Assembly: GCF_033958435.1 (NCBI RefSeq) | Contig: NC_134138.1 | Location: forward strand, 193,289,298 to 193,353,297 | Length of the DNA stretch: 64,000 bases | Direction: 5' to 3' | Source of the DNA: Carettochelys insculpta | Taxonomy: Eukaryota > Chordata > Testudines > Carettochelyidae | Shown here: one piece after another, positions 55,480-64,000 of the stretch | Layout of the letters: each line of letters starts with the position of its first letter | How positions within the stretch are numbered: position 1 is the first letter of the stretch | Notes under the pieces: generated by a model | The model's database searches: none | What the model was told of the DNA's origin: nothing | The model's input: the letters and a program-made list of their open reading frames with translations, nothing else | Made by a program: the position numbers and the translations under genes

Positions 55480-56215
55480 TGAATTTTTCTCCTACCTTCA
55501 GAGGCAGACTTTTGATAGATTCTGCAACTTCGACTTAAAGCTCCTCCACATTCAGATCCTTCAGTTCTTCAGTCCAGTCCTCTTCCCCAGCCAATTCCCT
55601 TCATTTTTCAGTTTGTCCCTTTGAAATCAAGAACTCTCGTCACAGACTCGTTTTATCTTTCAATTTAATTTAAACCGAATTAACTTGTGATCACTCAAGC
55701 AACTACAACCTGCTCTTCTATGAGGCCCTCACTACTCACCAATAAAGGATCTGAAATGACATCAGTGCTTGCTGTTTCAGTGATTGTGTGGTACAGAAAT
55801 CTGTCAGATAGCACATCCAGGAAAATCTGGGGCCTACCATTAGTAGTGGCCTTTGTCCTCCACTCTGCAGCTGGGAAGTTAAATTCCCCCGTAATCATAC
55901 CATTCCTGGTGGCGTTCATTTCTTTGAAACCAGAGGGGGCTATCCATATCCAGAGCAGACCTTGGGAGTCTGTCACAGACCCCAAGCATGAGCCCAGAGG
56001 AGCCTCTAGTACCTGCCTTCCCACATGTTATTTTGAGCTGAACAGACTCTCTCTGTTCCATTCTATCAGACTACAGGCAAAGGGATCTCTTTCACTTCTC
56101 ATTTCTTTACAGACTACCTCATCAATAATATCCAGTGCTGCTCCACCACCTTCTACCTTTATTTCTGTCTTTTCTGAGCAGCACAACCCTTCTACCCCTG
56201 CACTCCAGCCATGAC
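55480..56215 (-). mobile_element. Decayed LINE endonuclease-like region, minus strand
   Basis: Minus-strand text includes codons around GREFNFPAAEWR and YDYGGI, and the + strand shows TTAAATTCCCCCGTAATCAT, the reverse of the 'ITGEFN' (GDFN) block found in APE-type endonucleases of CR1 LINEs (GDFN catalytic motif). It may be the 5' part of the same insertion as 52935-53335. Heavily decayed. Confidence 0.45.
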
Positions 56216-56339
56216 TATTTTTCCACCTTGTTTCTGTTCTCTGTAGCTGGTTCGGGGGTCCTGGAAGGTTCCTCTTCTTCTGGGTCAGCAGGCAGCCATC
56301 CTGCCCTCTGCCGTGAGTAACAAACAACCCCCAAGTCAC

Positions 56340-57967
56340 TAGTTTGGGGGGTTCCCACCTTGCCTCAGGTGGGTGAGAGGCGACAATTCAAAGCCCCCTG
56401 CCTTACTTCACGCAGGTGCTGGGAAAATTAGCTCTCGTCAGGGCCTAGCCCTAGGTCAGGGCAACAGCAAGCTCACCATCTTAGAAAGCCCCCAGCCCTG
56501 GCTCAGGGCGGGGCGGTAAACATCCAAAAAGGGGCCCACCCCCTGGTGCAAGGCAGGGCAGGCCCAGACTCTGGTGCAGGGCAGGGCAACAAACAGAACA
56601 CAACACAGTCGTAGGTGGCCCCCCGGCCCTAGCTCAGGGCGGGACAGAGCAGAGCAGCAAGCACCCAAAAAGGAGCCCAAGCCCTGGAGCAAGGCAGGGC
56701 AGTCAACAAGCACACAACAGTTTAGGAGGCCCAGGCCCTAGCTCAGGGCAGGGCAGCCCACAAACCTCCAGGAAAGAGCCCAGGTCCTGGTGCATGTGCT
56801 GCAGGGCAGGCCCAGGCCCTGGTGCAGGGTGAGGCAGAGCAACAATCAGTCTTGGAACACCCAGACCCTAACTCATAATGGGGCAACAACCCAGTTCACA
56901 GTTCCCACCGGGCACGGACACTTTGCCTGTGCTGGCTGCTGTGGGGGGAGACTGCCACCCATCAAGTGGGTGCCAGGGGGATGCAGGCCCACCTGCTCCA
57001 CCATGTCCTGGCCCAGGGGCCCTGGTTGCAGCAGCACAGTCTATGGGGTGGGTCAGTGGGGAATCCAGGCCACGACATGCCAACCTGAGGTCCTTTGACG
57101 GTCCTCTTACCCCTGGGCTACTCCCCGGTCTCCCCCGTGGCACATACTCCATGTCCTGCTGACTTCTTGGGCTCACAGGGTTGCAGGTCTGACTGGGGTC
57201 CGGGTGGCCTAGGGGGTCCCATGGCCTCAGGCTGGCTCATGATGCAGGCTGAGGCAGTACTCAGGTCAGTCCTGCAGGTCTAGTGAGTCTTCTACAGGCT
57301 GGTTCTTCTGGGGTCCACAGAATACCAGGACCAGCAGCGGCCCAGGTGGCCCAACCTAGGCCTTGGCCTCACTCAGCCAGACCTCCACTGCCCAGGCTGG
57401 GAGTCCAGAGCCGTCCTCTGGCTCCCCTGGAGGCTGGTCCTCCAGCAGACTCCTCTAGCTGCCAGGCAGGGAGCACAGTGCCATCATCTGGCTTCTCTGG
57501 AGGCTCAGCCCCCACTGAACCCTCAGCCTGGGCTTTTATAGCCCTGGCCCTTCCTCCTGACTTCTGGACAGCTGACTGAGCAGGACCCCACTCCATATGA
57601 AATGGCTCCCTGAAGGGGCCCTCCCCTTCTGGGTAATGGGGGGCCACTTCACCCCATGACATTATCTCTATAATATCTGGTTTCACTTCATTCACTCCTA
57701 ACCCTGTGATAATGATCTTCTCTTTCATGTCACCTCCTTTATCTTTCAGCTGAAGAAAGCCTACAACCCAAACATTATGGCATAGGAGATATGAGGCCTC
57801 AAAGGCAGAAAGAGGTAAGCTGGTTTGAAGCTGTCAGTAATTTAAGGGCACAAGCACACTCCAATGCTAGGTGACTCTCCAAAAGGGAAGTTGCCTTAAT
57901 TTTATCAATGAGACTCAGCTGAGGGCACTGAGATCTCCCTGCACCTACCTGTTGGCTCTAGTCTCAC
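56340..57967. repeat. GC-rich region with degenerate minisatellite (56455-56870)
   Basis: The words CCCTGGTGCA(A/G)GGCAGGGCAG and CCCTAGCTCAGGGC(G/A)GG recur eight or so times between 56455 and 56870 with AACA-rich spacers (CAACAAGCACACAACA). The remainder to 57967 is unassigned. Overlapping open frames on both strands (for example 56868-57176) are by-products of composition. Confidence 0.55.
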
Positions 57968-57970
57968 TTG

Positions 57971-58379
57971 GGCCGTGTCTACACTAGTCCCAAACTTCGA
58001 AATGGCCACGCAAATGGCCATTTCAAAGTTTACTAATGAAGCGCTGAAATGCATATTCAGCACTTTATTAGCATGCGAGCGGCCGCGGCGCTTTGAAATT
58101 GACGCGCCTCGCCACCGCGCGGCTCGTCCCGACGGGGCTCCTTTTCGAAAGGACCCCGCCTACTTCAAAGTCCCCTTATTCCCATCTGCTCATAGGAATA
58201 AGGGGACTTTGAAGTAGGCGGGGTCCTTTCGAAAAGGAGCCTCGTCGGGATGAGCCGCGTCAATTTCGAAGTGCCGCAGCCGCCTGCATGCTAGTGAGGC
58301 GCTGAATATGCATTTCAGCACTTCATTAGTAAACTTCGAAATGGCCATTTCAAAGTCTGGGGCTAGTGTAGACGTAGCC
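57971..58379. mobile_element. 409-bp hairpin MITE with exact TTG duplication
   Basis: The ends GGCCGTGTCTACACTAG and CTAGTGTAGACGTAGCC are inverted repeats, and TTG flanks both (57968-57970 and 58380-58382). The arms match the element at 35420-35855 along their whole length, with the same inner hairpins and the same CCCCTTATTCCC core. The right arm has lost about 27 bp of GC-rich sequence (near 58255), so the axis is off-centre. Not coding. Confidence 0.85.
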
Positions 58380-58382
58380 TTG

Positions 58383-61300
58383 GAGTGTGAACGTTTGGTC
58401 GTCTTTTTGTACTGAGCTTGGTCAGCCCTTAGCATGGTCAGGTCCAGCAGTGTGGCCAATAGGCTCTACTGAAATTAAAACAAAGGTTAGTTTTCAAGGC
58501 TCTAGCTGTACTCCAGATACGAAGGCTTGTGTGTGCTTATTGGTGAAGTTGTGGGAACAGTGTCTCAAAATGGGATGGTGTGTCTGTCCCACAGAGGACT
58601 ATAAGGGGTTAAGGTAGCTAGGCTGGCCTACTAATGCTGCAGATTCCACCTGGTGGAGGAGCCAGGGAGCAAGGACTTGACTGAGCAGGTTCAGTTGTGC
58701 AGGAAGAGACGTGGTTGATAAAGTCAGGAGGCTTACAACAGGCGGGCTGCAGGCGGGAAAGTGCAGTCGTTCTCTAGGAGAAAGGAGGTGCGTTTTGGCT
58801 GGTGACCCCGGAGGGCAGGACAAGGCTCAAGAGACAGGCTCTGATTGCTGTCTAGAAGTTCCCTGAGCTGGAACTTGGACTAGAGGGTGCAGAGCCGTGG
58901 AAGGAGTGGCACGTTTGCTGGAGCGAATGGGAAGATGACTCAGGGCTGCTGAAGGAAGAATTTCATACACCAGCAGCAGACGAGAGAGAGAATGACCTAG
59001 GGGCTGAATTGTGAAGTCGCAGCAGCAGCAGCTGCAGCAGCTCCCATAGCGAGAGAGGGGCTGCAGACCTACAGAGGGAGACAGAGGTAACGTGCAGCTG
59101 CAGGAACAGGCCTGTGCCTCGTGAGCTAGTCCCCAGACTGAGCAGGAGGCAGGGCTGGTGACAGACTTCGACAGGCCCCAAGCTGAGGGGTCGGAGGGTC
59201 TGGGATTCTGGGAGGGAGCAGTACCTCGGTCCGAAGGGGCGGGGGCAGGGGCAGGGGCTAGCCTCCCCCAGCCGGCTCCCAGTGCCACCCAGACTGCACC
59301 CCTTGGGGCTCCGGCAATGATTTAATGAGCCTGGGACCCCGGCGGCCGCCGTCACCATGGTAATAGCCAGGCCCTGGGGCGACTGCCTCCCCTTTATTCC
59401 TCCCCTTGGTGGTGCTGCCAGGCAGAGGTGCCATCCTAGTGGTGCTTTCACACAGCTGATCCGTAATGATTGCAGCTCCCTTCCCCTTCAGTCTCTTGGC
59501 TCAAGTCTAGTTCAGGCTGGGAGTGAGCAAAAGTCCTTGTTCCGTTCTGGTGCCTGGTTTCTGTCCTGAGAGACCCCGTGGCCATTGGAAGCTGCAGGGA
59601 CAGTGCCTGCAGGCAACAGTGTACAGTATGGAGACCCTCCACTTGAGAGCTGCTGCAAGAGGGGGAGGGAGCCCCAGGAAAGCGCCCCTCCCCCGGCATG
59701 CTTGCCCACTCTAAGCCTATGTCCCCCACCCCTAGCCCAGAGCCTGTACCCAGACTCCATCCCATCCCTCACACCCCAGACCTCCTCCCACATTCCAACT
59801 TCCACCTAGAGCCTGCACTCATGCCCCAGCCGAGGGGCTGCATCCAGCACCCAGAATCTCTCCCAGAGCCCAACCCCTCCTGCATCCAAACTCCCTCCCA
59901 GGGACTGCCCCTTTCACTCCTGCCCCAGCCCAGAGCCTGCACCAAAGCTCCCTTAACAAAGCTAGGCAGGCTGGGGGAAAGTGTGGGTCTTGCACCTGTT
60001 CTGGGCAACACTAAAACTTCTGCAAACCTGATATCCCCAGTGGGAAATTCAGGTGAGCAGATGAGCAGTGGGCTGGGGTGAAGAGTTCAGGGCTGGAGGT
60101 GGGATGGGGAAATGTAGTCAAAACTAAAAATGTACGTCTGTTACCATGAAAATCTTATCTCTGTACCAATCCTACTAACCTTGGGGCTTGGCTTTCATTG
60201 ATTGCAAATTTGGGTGCATGGAATGTGCTTTTCATGGTTTTTAGTACTTCGAAACTAGCTAGACTTGCAGATGCCTTGTGCTGAAATGAGTTGGTTTCAC
60301 TCCAATATCCAGTCAGTTGGTATTTTAATTAGAAATCAGAACCTCACTGGTGAATCACTCTCTGTCTTGCTAGAGAGGTGAAAGACTGGACAGGTGTGGA
60401 GCCTGAACCGTTCTCTCCTCCTCTGGCGAATGGTAATTCCAAGTCTGGATCTGTCACATTGACAGTGTAAGGAGAGCGTTTGCCCGTGTGTCTATTTGGA
60501 GAAAGGTCTTCAGTATCTCGATACTCACTCTGGTGCTGAGAGAAATAGGGGATATCAGCCCTGAGGGCTGCCTGGCAACTCTGGTGGTTTTCTCATGTGT
60601 GCTTAGAAGGAGAAAAGCCTCGTTTTTCAAAGCTACTGAACACTCACTGTTGCAGGTAAAGTCAGTGGAAGCTCTGTTCTCACTCACTTCAACAGGCTTT
60701 TCTGTGGTCTCAGCTGCCATTCACTGGAAGAGACTCAGCTTTCAGTGGTGATTCAGCTGTGAAGAGCTCAGTTGCCACGAATGCGTTTGCAAAGCCCTCG
60801 CTGACCTGTTCAGGAACAGAGTACAGTATGCAACTATGAGAGAACATCAATATTTAGCTGAAGACAGAGGGCTGCGTCACCCAGCGCATTTTGGTTTTCA
60901 CTCATTTGTGTGCTGCTGGCTTTGAGAGTTCAGTGACAATGACACTGAGGGAGAGAACCCAGAGCTTCTTAATAAGTGCTCTGTTTTTCCCCATTACATA
61001 TTTAGTGCCTTCATGCAAATTGGCAACCTCCCCCTCTCCCGCTCCCAGCTAACTACAAATGTTAGGCATGAGCAGTACAGCGTGCAAGCCAAGGTAACAG
61101 GGTTAGCTATTTATGTTAAGAACACCCACAGTTACATTAGATATCATAAGACTATCGTTAACTTTCATTTTTCAGGTCACAGGCCAATGATTGATTGATG
61201 GAGGGTTAGGAAGAAGCTTCTTCAAAGTGAAGGCTCTTGCAGTTAGTAACTGGATAGAAAGTGTGAAAAATTGGGACAGGTGTTGTGGGTAAGAGTTGTC

Positions 61301-62057
61301 TATTAGACAAAGTTCCTAATAGTGGGATGGTCCCAATAATAGCAGGACCTGTGGTCACCATATTTATAACACTCCAGTATGAAGCTGCTTGCACTTCTGA
61401 AGCTTCTGGTGTTGCTTGTGGTAGGGGGCATTCTGCATCACAGGTCTGACGTGGCATGGCAGTGTCTGTGTTTGTAAGTAGTGATGGGATGGTCTGGCTC
61501 TGAGCACACAGATGTTACCCTTTTAAAGAGACTTGAGCTCAGCAATGGACGTGAATGTGCTCCAATCTTTTTCTCAGAGTGCAGCTTAACTCCAGAGTAT
61601 GTTTGTATAAAAATGGCACCTTCCTGCTCTGAGCTCTGCTGTTCTCTGTGCATCTGGAGTCTTGGCTATCATTTCTGTTTCAGTAGCACTCAGATTGTGC
61701 TAGACATACATCCAGACATGTAGGAAGATAGGGGTCTTGCCTTCAAGAGCTTACAACCAAAACACAGCAGATGACGGCTGAGGAAAGATATAAGAAGCAC
61801 AGCAGCTACGTAGCCAAGGTGGTGACCGGCATGGGGCTTGTGAGAGCCACATCTTTATTAAAAAAAAAAAAAAAGTCTTATGCTTTCACTTCAGCTTTTC
61901 TCTTTTTTAGAGGGTATGACAGACTGTGAATGTTACTTCACTCTGTACTTCCAGTTAAACTGCAGTGCTGCTTTAGCTGAATCTGTTTGATACCTCTTGT
62001 CAGCAGCAGGTGAAAGGTACAAATATAGACACAGACTAGTGGGTCCCTAGTGGAGTT
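58383..62057. other. Intergenic, mostly unassigned
   Basis: A CAG/CTG-rich patch lies at 59018-59045 and a pyrimidine-rich CCC patch at 59690-59950. At about 61730-61760 the phrase CTTCAAGAGCTTACAACCAA resembles a widespread amniote LINE tail (GAAGAGCTTACAATCTAA). Open frames here show no domains. A poly(A) run is at 61859-61874. Confidence 0.35.
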
Positions 62058-63378
62058 CAGGTCGAACCTCTCTAGTCCATCACCCTTGGGACCTGATTGG
62101 CGCTGTGGGAGCACGAGCACCTGGTGGCCGGGCCTCACTCGCAAGGCAGAATGACCATACACTCCATCTTGGAACGCTATCATACAACGGCGGGAAGGTC
62201 TGAAGTCAGGCCAGGAGAAAGAAAGAAAGAAAGTTGACAAGTAGTTGGAGAGTCCCCAAAGAGAACATCCTGACAAGCAGATAGCAAGTCCCCAAAGAGA
62301 ACAGCTGGGGCTAGTAGCTGGAAGCCCCCCAAAGAGAACATCTTGGTTGTACAACATCAGAGGGTCCCAGGGGAGGTTCAGAAAAAGACCAAGGACAGAG
62401 GAAATCTTGTAACATGTTCTGACAGGCCGGGAGGATAGAAAGCCCAAATTAGGTAACAAACGCTTTAATTGGCCAGGTATTGAACCCCCAAGTAAGAAAC
62501 AGTATAAAAGGTGATTTAGCAGGGACAAGGGTGTGGGCTCCTGGACACCAGGCGGAGGCTGGCAACTTCCAGTCCAGACAGCAGACCCCGGCCTGATCAC
62601 CCGGACGTCACCACCACGAGAGGTCCCAACCAAGCCGTATCTCTGACTTGAAGGGCCGCTCTAACGTAGTTGTTGGTGAGATGTGGGAGCATTGGATGTT
62701 ATTGGTAAGTCACATGTAATTGTATACAGCTATATGTAACCTAGTGTTTAGCCTGTGCCAAATAAATAACTATATATATATATATATAACAAGTGTTAAG
62801 TAATTGTAGTTAGGAATAAATGAATCAATCACTTTCGGTAAATACCACTAGCTGGTCTAGCTGGGGCTGTATAGAGAATTATTGGGACTTAGAACAGCTA
62901 CAGGGCAGTGTGGTGTTCACAATCGGAGTGTTATTGTTCCTGGTACTCATAATACTGTGGACACCTAGGTTTTAAAGCAGATACGCTGAATCACATATTG
63001 CTGCTACACTATATAAGGCTGCTATAAAGGTGAAGTGGTCAGTCCCGGGCCACCTGACTCCCCCCGCTGTATCACACCCCACGCGCACCCACCGGACACA
63101 GAGTAGGTCGGCACATCGTCAGGCGCCAAAGGAGAGAATTTGCCAGACCACGGGAGGGCAATATTGCCTAGCACATTACCAACACTTTCACTGCATAGTG
63201 GATTCTTAAAAGACATTTAGGAGCAAATTGCAACTAAATAACAACACAGAACACTGAGAGCCAGGACTGGTGGCTGTTAAACTTAACATGACCATGAGAA
63301 ACTTGGCCACATGCATAAGTGGTCGTCCAGATAACTAAAATCATACCCAATTATGGACATTGCTGGATGAGAGTGCCT
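62058..63378 (+). mobile_element. CAGGTTGAACC-type MITE split by a solo LTR
   Basis: The left end CAGGTCGAACCTCTCTAGTC and the first 45 bp match the element at 9814-10128 read in reverse. The LTR then intervenes at 62104-63121, and the MITE text resumes (CAAAGGAGAGAATTTGCCAG, ATTACCAACACTTTCACTGC, GAGAGCCAGGACTGGTGGCT, CAGATAACTAAAATCATACC). The right terminal repeat has decayed near 63378. The flank before the left end is TT rather than TA, presumably a substitution. Confidence 0.65.
62104..63121 (+). mobile_element. Complete solo LTR, 1,018 bp, with 5-bp GGCGC duplication
   Basis: The unit begins TGTGGGAGCACGAGC, ends CACATCGTCA, and is flanked by GGCGC on both sides (62099-62103 and 63122-63126), inside a MITE whose text is continuous once LTR and one flank are removed. 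It carries TATAAAAG at 62503-62510 and AATAAA at 62761-62766, giving a U3-R-U5 layout, plus a (TA)n run at 62771-62788. A 5-bp duplication fits class III retroviral (ERV-L-like) or gypsy/BEL elements. No internal coding sequence remains, consistent with LTR-LTR recombination. Confidence 0.8.
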
Positions 63379-63892
63379 GACTACAGACATTCAGCCTATG
63401 CTGAAATGTCCACATTTGTTTCATTAATTCCCTTCAAGTTCCAAGCCCTGCTTGTCTCCTCTTTTACTGGTGGTGGTACAATGTGGACAACAATGACACA
63501 TTTCTTGTAAAATGATCCACAATAAAATTATCAAAGCCTGCTTATAATATTGTTACTGTTCTCACTGTACTTGTGCAAAGGCATTCCTGCAATAGGAATT
63601 TAGTGTAAGGAAAGTAAATTCTGAATCAGATTGCTGATCTAGTAAATTGGGAAATATCACTGGAAGTTGAAGTTGCACATTGAGGCCAGCTTTCTGTGGC
63701 TTTGCAAAGCCACCTGTTGAATGCAAAACTATATAACATGTAACCTTTTAAGTAAGTCAATTTGAGATTTAGATCACTTACATTTCTTATGCACAACCTC
63801 ATTTTACAAAATCTTTAAAGTGGTAACTTTCCAGTGCAGCTCCAAACCAAGTTAATTCCCTTGGCAGATTCTTTTGAACAAAACCAGAGGTA
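63379..63892. other. Intergenic, nothing recognised
   Basis: Ordinary A/T-rich sequence without named features. Confidence 0.4.
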
Positions 63893-64000
63893 GGCCTTGT
63901 CTACACTTGCCTTTATTGTCTGTCCACTTCACCTATGTAAATTGCATAGCTGAACTTGACATTCCTACTGAAGTTTTCTTCCACCCAGTAAAGTCGATGG
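63893..64000. mobile_element. Left end of a GTCTACAC-family element, cut by the window
   Basis: GGCCTTGTCTACACTTGCC begins at 63893, preceded by GTA. The right end lies beyond 64000. Confidence 0.5.

Noticed and set aside
61938..62633. A 231-codon minus-strand frame
   Set aside because: It crosses the border of a MITE and the solo LTR, so it cannot be a single ancient gene.
29240..64000. Search for CCR4 (single-exon chemokine receptor), the neighbour of GLB1 in human
   Set aside because: No frame of about 350 codons with seven membrane segments is present in this interval. If synteny holds, the gene lies further right.

Overview
The window is vertebrate nuclear DNA, most probably from a turtle (hidden-necked, Cryptodira). 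Introns are kilobases long with GT-AG borders. CR1-type LINEs of several ages dominate. There is a tRNA-derived SINE of the cryptodiran type at about 33505-33650, an old MIR-like SINE, and many non-autonomous DNA transposons. Nothing bacterial or viral in layout is present. The taxon call is an inference from repeat content.

The only host gene I can support is the 3' half of GLB1 (lysosomal acid beta-galactosidase) on the + strand. Six terminal coding exons lie at 273-347, 4875-4964, 9630-9743, 11180-11311, 19777-20016 and 28975-29235 (stop TGA at 29233-29235). By comparison with the 16-exon human gene these are exons 11-16. They encode the stretch after the catalytic barrel, through the two C-terminal beta domains. 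The exons with the catalytic glutamates lie to the left of the window. Every one of the six exons is a multiple of three and every intron is phase 0. A short 3' UTR follows, with a possible ATTAAA signal at 29520.

From 29.5 kb to the end (34 kb) I see no host gene. This is intergenic DNA built almost wholly from nested mobile elements: a dead non-CR1 LINE (33660-35419, minus), a strikingly symmetrical hairpin transposon (35420-35855), a young CR1 with an uninterrupted 746-codon reading frame (36062-38302, minus), a 2.45 kb composite element (40740-43194), a DIRS-like remnant (about 46720-47990), LTR-like units (49.7-50.4 kb and 53.6-54.5 kb) and a complete 1,018 bp solo LTR with target duplication (62104-63121). 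The introns hold further CR1 copies (6.4-8.5, 12.9-15.0, 15.0-16.6 and 16.8-18.0 kb) and several small DNA transposons.

Two repeat families deserve attention. The first is a TTCGAA-rich hairpin family ending in GGC...GTCTACAC/GTGTAGAC...GCC; its best copies have exact 3-bp target duplications, and its arms themselves contain smaller hairpins. The second is an inverted-repeat family carrying the words GTTAGTCTG and TTTCGTGGGC; all three copies with definable ends are flanked by 11-12 bp direct repeats, which points to retroposition rather than cut-and-paste transposition. Insertions within insertions (LTR in MITE, retroposon in LTR, hAT in CR1, hairpin in CR1) give a relative time order for the locus. 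All family assignments come from reading the sequence; no database search was possible.
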